From CAWHJB01 sp963698715 (GTDB lineage Bacteria > Chloroflexota > Anaerolineae > Anaerolineales > UBA4823), in the NCBI GenBank assembly GCA_963698715.1, contig CAVORW010000004.1, positions 620,001 to 684,000 of the forward strand: a DNA stretch of 64,000 nt, read 5' to 3'. Positions 24,596 to 33,375 of this stretch are shown here, piece by piece (position 1 is the stretch's first letter; each line of letters opens with the position of its first letter). The notes under the pieces are model-generated. The model made no database searches. It worked only from the letters and a program-made list of their open reading frames with translations, and was not told the origin of the DNA. The position numbers and the translations under genes were made by a program.

Positions 24596-26533
24596 TCAGC
24601 GCAGTAACACCGAAGTTAATATGGACACAACCACGAACACGATTTGAAGAGCCGCCAATCCCGCCAGTAGATAAACTGCTGCCATCCAGGGAGAAGCTTC
24701 ACGTGGACTGGCAACCGGCTCCTCTTCTGCCAGCTGCCGGATGGCGCGGGCTGCTTGATTGGCAAGGCTCTTGAGTGTCCGTCCGCTCCCAAACACCCAC
24801 AACCAACCCTGTGCCTGGGTGGGAACCACAATCCGCGGGCCATCAAAGCCCTGCAGCCACAAACGTAGCGCCTCACTGGGCCGGGCCACAAGCTCTGCTG
24901 GCAAGATGACGGCCCGGGCAGCCGACAAAGTTTCATCCGGCACACCCTGGTTGTATGGATGGACAGCTACCGGCAGCGCAGGGGCATGCCGTTCCAGGGC
25001 TTCCAACACAGCTGTGCTGAAATCACTCTCTAGGCCGTCTTCAGCCAAAACGAGGACCGGGAACAGGCTGTAGCGCCGCGCCAGGGCTTTTTCCGCCAAC
25101 CGGTTATCAGCTTGCATTGCCTGCCAGTGGTAAACCAGGAAAATACTGAAAAGAAACATCAAGCCCAGCAGCTGTGTGATTTGCCGCATGAGTTGCTCTT
25201 GTGGATCGCCCAACAGCGCGCTGATAAGCTGAAACAGCAGTGCGCCAGCGCTGACCATTAATCCGATCACGCCCACGAACAGGATCCCAAACAGATAGGT
25301 CTTGCGAATCAACGAACGCCTAGCCCGATCCCCAGCTTCGCCTTCCAGACTGGCAAGTGCCGATATCGTACCCCAGGAATAGACCCACAGCGGCAGCCCG
25401 ACGGTCAGGAGCGCAAACGCGCCTGCCAGGCGTTCGCCCAGACCAGGACCAAAAGATAATTGGAATCCGATCAAGGCATCCAGGATATAAGCCACCACAC
25501 TCTGCATACCGAAAAAAGTTGCCCCTAAGCCCATGAAGGCCAGCAGGTAGCGATAGAGCCGGCGCAGCAGCTCGCTCTGGATCTGGTCTGTGAGGCTTGT
25601 CAGTTCAAAGTTGAAGAGCCGGCCATAATACGCCCAGATTATCCCGGCGGGTACAGCTACCGAGAACGGATAACTGAGTTCTGCCAGCAGCTCACCGAGC
25701 GACCAGCCGGCTCCAAATAAGCCGCGCAGTAAATGGTAAAGCACCAGACCGCTCGCTCCCAATACCAGTGCGACCCCTCCCAGTGCTAAAATGAACAGGA
25801 TTGCCACCCGCAGGAGGGATTCGCGTTCAACTCGTTCATCCAGGTTGCTCTCGATCTTGCGCTGAAAATATACCCAAACAGGTGCACCAACCAGCAGCGT
25901 TGCCAACCCATTCGACAGCAAGGAACGGCTTCCAAAATCAATCGCCTGAGGCAAACCGAAGATGTAAGCAATCGTTTGCTGGACACCAAAAGCCAGCAAG
26001 CCCAAGCCGTAGATCAGCCAGGCATAGCGGAACAGCCGCCTGGTATCCGCCAGAGCCTCTGCCTGAGGAAGAGCTTTCCAATCGTCCACGACAACTTTAA
26101 CAAGGTAAACCGTAACGACCGCATTCATCAAAATGGCGATCAGGTTATCGCTAATCGTCTGGTCGCTGCCGATCAACGCAGACTGAGCCGTCAGCCCAAA
26201 TACAATCGACAGCAGCCGGTTAGTGAGCGCCAGTACATTTTGGACGACCGGTACACCAGCTGCCAGAACACTTCCGTATAAAAAAATAGTCCGAGTTCGG
26301 GCAGCGCGCTCATCAACCTCTTGTAGTGCCAATCGTTGGGCAAACCACCAATGCAGGAGAAAAACCGGCACCCCAACCAGAATTAGCGAGAGGGCGCCAG
26401 CCAGCTGGGAGGTGTTGCCAGCAGCTGTCCGTCCGGCAGCCATCGAGCGTGCCAGATTGATCACCCCCCACAACACTGTCTCCAGGCTGACAAAGGCGAC
26501 CGCATAGAGATAGATCCGTCGAATTGTTTTCAT
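24596..26533 (-). CDS. Multi-spanning membrane protein with repeated DUF5671-like units
   Basis: A 645-residue integral membrane protein with roughly 14 hydrophobic segments. A unit beginning RR[IL]YxY followed by two or three helices occurs about four times (near residues 5, 165, 335 and 430), resembling tandem DUF5671 domains. A soluble region (about 500-600) precedes the final helix. GGAG lies six bases before the ATG. The function is unknown; no transporter or channel signature is evident. It is followed on the same strand by nothing until dnaN. Confidence 0.75.
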   Translation of the reverse strand: MKTIRRIYLYAVAFVSLETVLWGVINLARSMAAGRTAAGNTSQLAGALSLILVGVPVFLLHWWFAQRLALQEVDERAARTRTIFLYGSVLAAGVPVVQNVLALTNRLLSIVFGLTAQSALIGSDQTISDNLIAILMNAVVTVYLVKVVVDDWKALPQAEALADTRRLFRYAWLIYGLGLLAFGVQQTIAYIFGLPQAIDFGSRSLLSNGLATLLVGAPVWVYFQRKIESNLDERVERESLLRVAILFILALGGVALVLGASGLVLYHLLRGLFGAGWSLGELLAELSYPFSVAVPAGIIWAYYGRLFNFELTSLTDQIQSELLRRLYRYLLAFMGLGATFFGMQSVVAYILDALIGFQLSFGPGLGERLAGAFALLTVGLPLWVYSWGTISALASLEGEAGDRARRSLIRKTYLFGILFVGVIGLMVSAGALLFQLISALLGDPQEQLMRQITQLLGLMFLFSIFLVYHWQAMQADNRLAEKALARRYSLFPVLVLAEDGLESDFSTAVLEALERHAPALPVAVHPYNQGVPDETLSAARAVILPAELVARPSEALRLWLQGFDGPRIVVPTQAQGWLWVFGSGRTLKSLANQAARAIRQLAEEEPVASPREASPWMAAVYLLAGLAALQIVFVVVSILTSVLLR

Positions 26534-26551
26534 CTAGCGCTCCAAAAATCT

Positions 26552-27070
26552 TCAGCGCACCGGGCTAGGAGAAGTGCCATACCAGTCCATATCCCAGAAA
26601 GGATAGGGTAGGCTCTGGATCTTCCATTCCCCCGCATCACTCCGGACTAAAACTGCCTGGCTGGTCTCCTCCCACACCCCCTGAAAAGGATTACCGCTGG
26701 AGTGGATCACCGTCAGGCTCACTGAGGCTGCCTCACCACTCTGGCGCGCCTCCCCTAACTGCAATGAAACCTGAAATAAATTCTCTGAACGGGTGAGAAT
26801 TGCCAGCCTGAAGCGCTCATAGTCTGGCTTATCACTGGCTTCCACCAGGTATCCATAAGCTTTTTCAAGGTCTCCCTGATTCATGGCCAGAATGTAATTG
26901 TGGACGACAGCCTGGGGAGTGTCTTCCGGCAAATAGCCTCCAGAGGCTTGCCGCATGAAGAACAACACCAGACTTGTGATTACCAGCAATCCAATGGCCA
27001 CAAGAATTGCTAATAGAAAGCGATCCTGCCTCAAAAACTCGGGACGAAAATCTTTTAATCTTCGCATCAT
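26552..27070 (-). CDS. Membrane-anchored protein with NTF2-like outer domain
   Basis: A 172-residue protein with one transmembrane helix (about residues 19-41, LLAILVAIGLLVITSLVLFF). The outer part (about 50-165) starts with PQAVVHNYILAMNQGDLEKAYGYL, the opening helix seen in NTF2-like or DUF4878-type lipoprotein domains. It ends 18 bases before the DUF5671-like gene and probably shares its transcript. No catalytic residues are visible. Confidence 0.7.
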   Translation of the reverse strand: MMRRLKDFRPEFLRQDRFLLAILVAIGLLVITSLVLFFMRQASGGYLPEDTPQAVVHNYILAMNQGDLEKAYGYLVEASDKPDYERFRLAILTRSENLFQVSLQLGEARQSGEAASVSLTVIHSSGNPFQGVWEETSQAVLVRSDAGEWKIQSLPYPFWDMDWYGTSPSPVR

Positions 27071-27249
27071 AGATCTAAACCGTCCGTGAGCATGCTAACT
27101 TTGGGCCTGAAAACCAGGCTTTATCTAGGATAAGCTTTGGGTGTCGAACTAAAATATGGTTAATTTCTCGTGGTTGGGGCCTGAAAATAATTCGCCAAAC
27201 TGCAACCAGCCTTGCGAGCGCACTATTACCGGCGAATTACTTGGCGGCT

Positions 27250-27453
27250 CTAGGGCCGAGATGGCGATTGACCTGGAGCAGCCAACAAAACCAGGAAAGG
27301 TCCCAGGAGCGGCACGAGGACAATTAATAGCCCCCAGCCTAAGTATTCCTGAAAAGACAGACTGCGCCTGCGTAAAAACAGGGCGGCCAGAAGGGCCATA
27401 CCGAGCAGACAAATAAACAGGATGGCTCGCATGGTATCGGCTGTCAGGGGCAT
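27250..27453 (-). CDS. Small two-helix membrane protein
   Basis: 67 residues with two hydrophobic helices (about 9-27 and 38-59) separated by a basic turn LRRRSLSFQEY, and a short Pro/Ser tail. The layout resembles the N-terminal membrane segment found in cardiolipin-synthase-like proteins (PLDc_N), but it is too short to assign. AGGAG lies 11 bases before the ATG. It is probably real, given the membrane-protein neighbours on the same strand. Confidence 0.5.
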   Translation of the reverse strand: MPLTADTMRAILFICLLGMALLAALFLRRRSLSFQEYLGWGLLIVLVPLLGPFLVLLAAPGQSPSRP

Positions 27454-27548
27454 TTAGATTTCAGCTCCTAGTTCAGGTAGATTCGAGTAAGACCAGGCAA
27501 TCAAGTTGTGATGCCTAGATTGTATAGTATTTGTGCCATGTTTGCAAG

Positions 27549-27579
27549 CGCAGCCCGGCGAATATTCTGCCGGGCTGCG
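27549..27579 (-). terminator. 11-bp hairpin after glutamate dehydrogenase
   Basis: CGCAGCCCGGC (27549-27559) and its complement (27569-27579) around a 9-base loop, 35 bases past the gdhA stop. The T-tract on the minus strand is weak. Confidence 0.6.
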
Positions 27580-27613
27580 GGTAAATCAATCGGTATGCAC
27601 GTTACCGGGCGGC

Positions 27614-28900
27614 TTACAGCCAGCCGCGCAGCTCCATAGCTTTCACCACCTGCCCAATCGCAACCATGTATGCAGCGTCGCGCATGAACACCTTTTCACT
27701 CTCTGCCATCCGAACCACGCTGTTGAAGGCTTGAGTAATTTTCGTGTCGAGCCGGTCTAAAACCTCGCTGTGCGTCCAATAATAATTCATATCGTTTTGA
27801 ACGCCCTCAAAGTAAGAAACCGTCACCCCACCGGCGTTACACAGGAAGTCGGGGATGACGAAGACATTGTTGCGCTTGAAGACTTCATCTGCTTCAGGCG
27901 TGGTAGGGCCGTTTGCGCCTTCTGCCACCAACCGAACCCGGTCACTGACTCGGTTTACCGTTTCGGCTGAAATTTGTCCTTCCAGCGCGCCAGGGATCAG
28001 CACGTCAACATCTTTGGCAATCCAGGCGTCGCCGTCTTCAATCACGTAACCTGCCTGGCGAGCTTTATCTTTATCAATCGTCCCGTATGGATCCGTAATC
28101 GACTGCAAATAGCGCGGCTGGATGCCATTAGCGTGGCTGACTGTATAAGGCGCTCGATCTTCACGATCCCAGTAGGAAACGCAAGCCACCTTGCCGCCCA
28201 GCAGCTCGATGAAACCAATCGCCGCGTATTGTGAGACATTGCCAAACCCTTGAATGGCCGCAACCGCCTGGGTCGGATCCATTTTTAAGTGTTTCATAGC
28301 CTCTCGCACAGTGTAGATGACCCCAAAACCGGTTGCCTCAGTGCGGCCGAGTGAACCACCCCCTCCCACAGGCTTGCCAGTAATCACACCTGGGGTATAT
28401 TGGCCGCTCAGTTTAGAATATTCATCCATCATCCAGCCCATCATGCGCGGATTGGTGCCCACATCTGGGGCCGGGACGTCCTGGCGCGGGCCAATATTGC
28501 GCCAAATCTGGTCGATCCACCCACGGCAGAGTTTCTCCTGTTCAATGACTGACAAAGAAGCTAAATCAACAGCCACACCACCTTTACCACCACCCAGTGG
28601 GATATCCGCAACCGCACATTTCCAGGTCATCCACATTGCCAGGGCCCGGACTGTATCCAGTGTTTCCGAAGGATGGAAACGTATTCCGCCCTTCGATGGG
28701 CCACGAGCGTCGTTGTGCTGAACTCGATATCCAAAAAATACCCGGATCGATCCATCATCCATGTGAACCGGTATCATGAACTTGAATTCACGAGTTGGCC
28801 AGCGAAGCATTTCGGCCACCTGGGGGTCGAGGTTTAACTGCCCGGACACGTGGTCAAATTGGCTTTGAGCCATTTTAAATGCATTGATCAATTCAGCCAT
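27614..28900 (-). CDS. gdhA: Glutamate dehydrogenase (Glu/Leu/Phe/Val family)
   Basis: A 428-residue amino-acid dehydrogenase that interconverts glutamate with 2-oxoglutarate and ammonia. It shows the glutamate-binding region KGGIRFHP, MTWKCAVADIPLGGGKGGV with the catalytic lysine, the aspartate block APDVGT, GRTEATGFGV, and the Rossmann motif IQGFGNVSQYAA. ATG 28900 (MAELINAF) has AGGAG nine bases upstream, which decides it over ATG 28909, which abuts the same AGGAG. It links nitrogen assimilation to the proBA supply of glutamate. The coenzyme preference is not certain. Confidence 0.93.
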   Translation of the reverse strand: MAELINAFKMAQSQFDHVSGQLNLDPQVAEMLRWPTREFKFMIPVHMDDGSIRVFFGYRVQHNDARGPSKGGIRFHPSETLDTVRALAMWMTWKCAVADIPLGGGKGGVAVDLASLSVIEQEKLCRGWIDQIWRNIGPRQDVPAPDVGTNPRMMGWMMDEYSKLSGQYTPGVITGKPVGGGGSLGRTEATGFGVIYTVREAMKHLKMDPTQAVAAIQGFGNVSQYAAIGFIELLGGKVACVSYWDREDRAPYTVSHANGIQPRYLQSITDPYGTIDKDKARQAGYVIEDGDAWIAKDVDVLIPGALEGQISAETVNRVSDRVRLVAEGANGPTTPEADEVFKRNNVFVIPDFLCNAGGVTVSYFEGVQNDMNYYWTHSEVLDRLDTKITQAFNSVVRMAESEKVFMRDAAYMVAIGQVVKAMELRGWL

Positions 28901-28939
28901 GCGTATCATCTCCTAATCATTGAATGAGGCTTAAAATAT

Positions 28940-28968
28940 AAGCGGGCACCACGGTATGGTGCCCGCTT
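28940..28968 (-). terminator. 12-bp hairpin between gatB and gdhA
   Basis: AAGCGGGCACCA (28940-28951), loop CGGTA, then the exact complement to 28968. On the minus strand it is followed by ATATTTT, so it may end gatB transcripts; it could also act in the gdhA leader. Confidence 0.6.
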
Positions 28969-29145
28969 GTAACGAAGTGATTTTTTCCTGGTTTGGTGTC
29001 ATTGCGCCACACAGCAGAGCAGATCCTGATTTGATCTAACGTGCAGATCAAATATGGCTTACGCCTTAGCGTTGAGCGCTATTCTGGAATACCTGCTGGC
29101 TTAAGGGTAATAGAAGTCCAGAAATGCGTCAAGTGACGAAAAGCA

Positions 29146-30639
29146 TCAACCTGATATATCTTTCAGCGCCAACAACTGCCTATCCAGCTCCGCCTGGGCC
29201 AGTCTGGGGTTCGCCTGACCGCCTGCAGCCCGCATCACTTGACCAAACAACCAGCGTGATAAATTTTCCTTGCCTGCAAGATATTCCTGCACTTGACGTG
29301 GATTTTGGGTCAGCACCTGGAGCACAATTGCTTCGATCTGAGCTGAATCAGAAATTTGCTGCAGACCGCGCTTTTGAACAATCTCAGCAGCTGGCTGGCC
29401 CGTCTCGAACATTGCAACCAAGACAGCCTTACCCGTGCTCTGATTGATCTTACCGCCAATGATCAACTGGAGCAAATCCGCCAGGCTGCGGGGTGTGACC
29501 AGGCTGTTTTCTATTGTAATGCCGGCCTGATTCAATAACCCAAAAATTTCTCCGGTGACCCAATTGGCTACCATTTTCGGGCTGGCTTGTTCCAATGCTC
29601 CGACAGCAGATTCGAAAAAATCTGCCACGGCTGGTTCAGCAACCAGCACACCTGCGTCATATTCGGTTAATTGATATTGACTGAGGAAACGATCGTACCT
29701 GGCTGCTGGAAGCTCAGGCAGTGTGTCGCGAATGGCGTTGACCCAATCCTGCTCGACTACCAGAGGCGGCAGATCTGGCTCAGGGAAATAGCGATAATCG
29801 TGAGCGTCCTCTTTGCTGCGTTGTGAGACAGTCTCATTGCGATTCTCGTCCCAGCCCAGAGTTTCCTGTACAACCCTCCCCCCCTGCTGAAGGACGGCGA
29901 TCTGCCGCTCAATTTCATACACAACGGAACGTTCCAGCGCTCGAAAACTGTTCAGATTTTTGATTTCCGTGCGGGTTCCGAACGTCTGACTGCCGATTGG
30001 GCGTACTGAGACATTGGGTTCAATTCGCATAACCCCTTTTTGCATATCGCCGGAATTCACCCCCAGATATCGCAGCAGCGAGCGTAGAGCGCTGGCATAA
30101 GCCCGCACTTCTTCGGCAGTATGCAGATCCGGTTCGGAGACAATTTCAAGCAGCGGCACGCCCGCCCGGTTTAAATCGACCAGAGAGTAAGACTCAGCTG
30201 GCTCACTATTTTCAGCCGGAACAGTCACATGAGTGAGCTTACCGGTATCTTCTTCCATATGGACCCGCCGGATGCGAATCGTACGACGGCCTTCAGATGT
30301 CAAGATCGTCAGGCGTCCATTGACTGCTAGGGGCTGCTCGTATTGAGAGATCTGATAACCTTTGGGCAAGTCGGGGTAGAAATAGTTTTTCCTTGCAAAA
30401 ATACTGGATGGCGCGATTTCGCATTCAAGTGCCAGTGCCACCCTCAAAGCGTACTCAACAGCTCGGCTATTAACCACCGGCAGCATGCCGGGCATACCAG
30501 CGCAAATTGGGCAAACTGCAATATTTGGCGCGGTGACGGTTGAATCGACCACCGGGCATCCACAAAACATCTTCGATTGCGTCTCAAGTTCAGCATGAAC
30601 TTCCAGGCCTATAACGGCCTCATATTGAATTTCTTCCAT
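29146..30639 (-). CDS. gatB: Aspartyl/glutamyl-tRNA amidotransferase subunit B
   Basis: A 497-residue GatB, the kinase and tRNA-binding subunit that activates Glu-tRNA(Gln) or Asp-tRNA(Asn) for amidation. Seen are YEAVIGLEVHAELETQSKMF, the zinc-site cysteines (CGC...CPIC), GYQISQYEQPL, and the C-terminal YqeY-like tRNA-binding helices ending near ANPRLAQAELDRQLLAL. The ATG at 30639 matches the family start; a TTG at 30663 overlapping the preceding stop is a less likely alternative. gatC and gatA lie 10 kb away. Confidence 0.95.
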   Translation of the reverse strand: MEEIQYEAVIGLEVHAELETQSKMFCGCPVVDSTVTAPNIAVCPICAGMPGMLPVVNSRAVEYALRVALALECEIAPSSIFARKNYFYPDLPKGYQISQYEQPLAVNGRLTILTSEGRRTIRIRRVHMEEDTGKLTHVTVPAENSEPAESYSLVDLNRAGVPLLEIVSEPDLHTAEEVRAYASALRSLLRYLGVNSGDMQKGVMRIEPNVSVRPIGSQTFGTRTEIKNLNSFRALERSVVYEIERQIAVLQQGGRVVQETLGWDENRNETVSQRSKEDAHDYRYFPEPDLPPLVVEQDWVNAIRDTLPELPAARYDRFLSQYQLTEYDAGVLVAEPAVADFFESAVGALEQASPKMVANWVTGEIFGLLNQAGITIENSLVTPRSLADLLQLIIGGKINQSTGKAVLVAMFETGQPAAEIVQKRGLQQISDSAQIEAIVLQVLTQNPRQVQEYLAGKENLSRWLFGQVMRAAGGQANPRLAQAELDRQLLALKDISG

Positions 30640-30659
30640 AGCAAATAACCAACCGAATA

Positions 30660-31823
30660 TCAACCATGCCGGTGCATAAATCGTTCTATGCGTCTCAAAG
30701 CTTCTTCGATCTTTTCGTAAGCTGTAGCATAAGAACAGCGCACATACCCCTCACCGCCTGGCCCAAAGGCCGAGCCTGGAACAACCGCCACACGCTCTTC
30801 AGATAATAATTTCTCAGCAAAGGTTTCATCGTCCATGCCTGTCGCATTAATTGCTGGGAAGGCATAGAAGGCCCCCTTTGGCTCGAAGGTCGGCAGGCCA
30901 AGTTGATTCAACCCCGAAACGATCAGGTTCCGGCGACGATTGTATTCGTTGCGCATTTCCTCAACATGGGGAGCGCCAATTTTTAAGGCAGCCATGGCAC
31001 CCGCCTGGGCTGTCGTTGGGGCGGACATAATGGTATATTGGTGGATACGCACCAGGCCTTTGATCAACTCTTCCGGACCAGCCGCATAACCAATTCTCCA
31101 TCCCGTCATCGCATAATTTTTCGAAAAACCGCCCAGCAGAATCGTGCGCTGCCTCATGCCCGGCAAACTTGGGAAACAGACATGAGACACCCCATAAACT
31201 AGCTGATCGTACAGTTCATCCGAAACAACCAGCAGGTCGTGCCGCTCGGCTATGCGAGCGATTTCCAACAGCGCTTCTTGCGTGGCTACGGCGCCAGTGG
31301 GGTTATTAGGGTAACCTATCAAAATCGCTTTGGTGCGAGGGGTAATCGCTGCTTCCAGATCATGCGGGCGCGGCAGAAAACCGTCTTCCACATAGGTCGG
31401 CAGCTCAATCGGTACACCGCCTGCCAGAATAACCTCCGCTTGATAAGAAACAAAGCAAGGGGTAGGTATGATCACTTCCTCGCCAGGATTTAATATCGCC
31501 GTCATGGCCAGATAAAGAGCTTCCGAAACACCGACTGTAACCACAAATTCTGTGGCGGGAGCGTAGCTCATCTTATACACACCCAGGAGATATTCGGACA
31601 ATGCCTGGCGCAGCTCAAATATCCCAAAGTTCGATGTGTAATGAGTTTGCCCGGCCTGCAGGGAGCGGATGCCGGCTTGTACGATGGGTTCAGGGGTCAC
31701 GAAGTCCGGTTCTCCAATTCCGAGTGATATAACATCCTTCATGGTTGCAACGATATCGAAGAATTTCCGAATACCTGATGGCTTCAGGTTAACCACTCGA
31801 TGAGCGAGGTAAGATTGGTTCAC
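30660..31823 (-). CDS. Class I/II PLP-dependent aminotransferase
   Basis: A 387-residue fold-type I aminotransferase, similar to aspartate or aromatic aminotransferases. The PLP lysine is in GGFSKNYAMTGWRIGYAAG; the ring-stacking and phosphate sites include YPNNPTGAVA, SDELYDQLVY and the C-terminal arginine in YVRCSYATA. A GTG start with AGGAG five bases upstream is used. It directly precedes gatB (stop and start are 20 bases apart), suggesting co-transcription. The substrate is uncertain; aspartate is a reasonable guess. Confidence 0.9.
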   Translation of the reverse strand: MNQSYLAHRVVNLKPSGIRKFFDIVATMKDVISLGIGEPDFVTPEPIVQAGIRSLQAGQTHYTSNFGIFELRQALSEYLLGVYKMSYAPATEFVVTVGVSEALYLAMTAILNPGEEVIIPTPCFVSYQAEVILAGGVPIELPTYVEDGFLPRPHDLEAAITPRTKAILIGYPNNPTGAVATQEALLEIARIAERHDLLVVSDELYDQLVYGVSHVCFPSLPGMRQRTILLGGFSKNYAMTGWRIGYAAGPEELIKGLVRIHQYTIMSAPTTAQAGAMAALKIGAPHVEEMRNEYNRRRNLIVSGLNQLGLPTFEPKGAFYAFPAINATGMDDETFAEKLLSEERVAVVPGSAFGPGGEGYVRCSYATAYEKIEEALRRIERFMHRHG

Positions 31824-31865
31824 AATTTCTCCTTATCTGGTGTCGGCACTTTTTTCGGCTTGCCT

Positions 31866-32081
31866 TCAGGGCTGCCGGATCGACCATTCAATCCATTGCT
31901 CGTTGTAAAAAAGCTCAAAGACCTGATCGTCGCTGGTCACAACCCGAAACCCCTTGCCTTCCGGTGTCCGCCAGCGATCCACAATAACCTGGATTTCCAG
32001 GCGCTGTCCACTCCAGATTAATCCAATGGGCCGTTCGGCATAGCTGCTATCCGATCGGCAGATGACCAGCAATTCAGTCAT
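31866..32081 (-). CDS. Small DUF6504-like protein
   Basis: 71 residues from ATG 32081. The core (AERPIGLIWSGQRLEIQVIV, then DRWRTPEGKGFRVVTSDDQVF) resembles the short DUF6504 family of actinobacteria and Chloroflexi: a beta sheet ending in E-W. The function is unknown. A GTG at 32105 would add eight residues. It lies between the nucleotidyltransferase and aminotransferase genes on the same strand, and its upstream region is the tandem palindromic repeat at 32101-32150. Confidence 0.65.
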   Translation of the reverse strand: MTELLVICRSDSSYAERPIGLIWSGQRLEIQVIVDRWRTPEGKGFRVVTSDDQVFELFYNEQWIEWSIRQP

Positions 32082-32100
32082 ATCCGAATCGCGTTTATCC

Positions 32101-32150
32101 AGCACAACGCATTGTCAAAGCACAACGCGTTGTCAAAGCACAACGGTTGT
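32101..32150. repeat. Three tandem 18-bp palindromic units
   Basis: Units start at 32101, 32119 and 32137 and read AGCACAACG[CA/CG]TTGTCAA; the last is diverged. The middle unit contains the perfect 12-bp palindrome ACAACGCGTTGT. The array spans the stop codon of the nucleotidyltransferase and the region upstream of the DUF6504-like gene. Confidence 0.75.
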
Positions 32151-33143
32151 ATTATCGCCGGCATTTACCACTCCAAACCGACGGGAGAGTTGGGCTCTGC
32201 GACCTACCAGCGACTGCTCTAATATGACCCCGGTTGCATGGGCATCATCTTCCAGGATCGAATCGCGAATGATGGAACTGCGCACTTTACAACCGGCGCC
32301 CAGCGAGACATTCGGACCAATAATCGAATCAGTCACTTCCGCTGTAGGATGGATAAACACCGGTGGAATAATCACCAGGCCTTCACGTCTGGCTGACTCG
32401 GCGCTGTTGTCCAGGCCATTCGAAAGCAGGTAGCGATTGGTCTCCAACAGCGCCTCCGGAGTTCCTGCATCCAGCCAAATATCCACAATCTGGGTGCGCA
32501 TCTTCAGGTTGCGCTCCAGCATAATATTGACGGCATCAGCCAGGTAGTACTCGCCCTTCAACTGTATATCTCGACGCATTTGTTCTTCGATCGCTGCCAG
32601 TAATCCTTCAGCCTCCTGGAAATAATAAAACCCGACTACTGCCAGATTGTTGCTCATATCATCAGGTTTTTCTATCAATCTTTTTACCCAGCTATTTTCG
32701 CCGACCTCAGCAACGCCAAATCGGCGCGGATCCGGGACCGGTTTCACCCATACAACAGCCTGGGCATTCTCCTCCGGCAAGGATGAGAGATCGGTCTCAA
32801 TCAAAGTGTCTGCAAATACAACCATCATCGGACCGCGCAGGTATTCCTTCGCCAGCCAGATGGCATGAGACTGCCCGCGCGGATTTTCCTGAACAACAAA
32901 ATGCGACTTCATCTTGGGGTAATTATCCCGGATATAGGTTTCGATTTGCTCTCCGAGATAACCCACAATATTAATCAACTCAACATCCACGCCCTCAGGC
33001 AGTGAATTAAGGGTGTCCAAAACATGGTCGAGGGCAGCCTTGCCAGCTACACTGACGAGCTGTTTAGGTTTGCTCCATGTATGCGGGCGCAGCCTAGTGC
33101 CCAATCCCGCCATGGGTATGACGACCTTTAATGTATAAGCCAT
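32133..33143 (-). CDS. Sugar-1-phosphate nucleotidyltransferase with left-handed beta-helix
   Basis: 336 residues. The N-terminal nucleotidyltransferase domain opens with VVIPMAGLGTRLRPHTWSKPK, the NTP-binding signature of the RmlA/GlmU/GMPP group, and has the metal-binding FADTLIETD and later DIWLDAGTPEALL. The C-terminal hexapeptide-repeat beta-helix (about 255-330) contains FIHPTAEVTDSIIGPNVSLG. It makes an NDP-sugar from sugar-1-phosphate for glycan synthesis; glucose-1-phosphate with dTTP or UTP is likely but not proven. The last codons overlap the tandem repeat at 32119-32150. Confidence 0.9.
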   Translation of the reverse strand: MAYTLKVVIPMAGLGTRLRPHTWSKPKQLVSVAGKAALDHVLDTLNSLPEGVDVELINIVGYLGEQIETYIRDNYPKMKSHFVVQENPRGQSHAIWLAKEYLRGPMMVVFADTLIETDLSSLPEENAQAVVWVKPVPDPRRFGVAEVGENSWVKRLIEKPDDMSNNLAVVGFYYFQEAEGLLAAIEEQMRRDIQLKGEYYLADAVNIMLERNLKMRTQIVDIWLDAGTPEALLETNRYLLSNGLDNSAESARREGLVIIPPVFIHPTAEVTDSIIGPNVSLGAGCKVRSSIIRDSILEDDAHATGVILEQSLVGRRAQLSRRFGVVNAGDNTTVVL

Positions 33144-33375
33144 ATCGGTTTAATTCCCTCTGCTAGAATATTGGATCTTTCGTGCTCGCTATGATTTGGG
33201 CCAGAAATTGCACCACAGTTTCATGTGGATTGGCGTAATTATACCTTTCCTGGATTATTATGTTTGCAGGGCTGTAAGATCGCTCGTCGAGCAAACCCGG
33301 GTGTGGCAGCTAAGCGCTTGAATCCACCCAAACTGCCCCACAGATGGCTCTCTCCATCCTGCACTAGACCTGGGT

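Noticed and set aside
32101..32150. CRISPR-like short repeats
   Set aside because: Three 18-bp units abut with no spacers and there are no cas genes.
33144..33375. Possible tRNA or small RNA in the gap before the nucleotidyltransferase
   Set aside because: No cloverleaf or convincing structure could be drawn.
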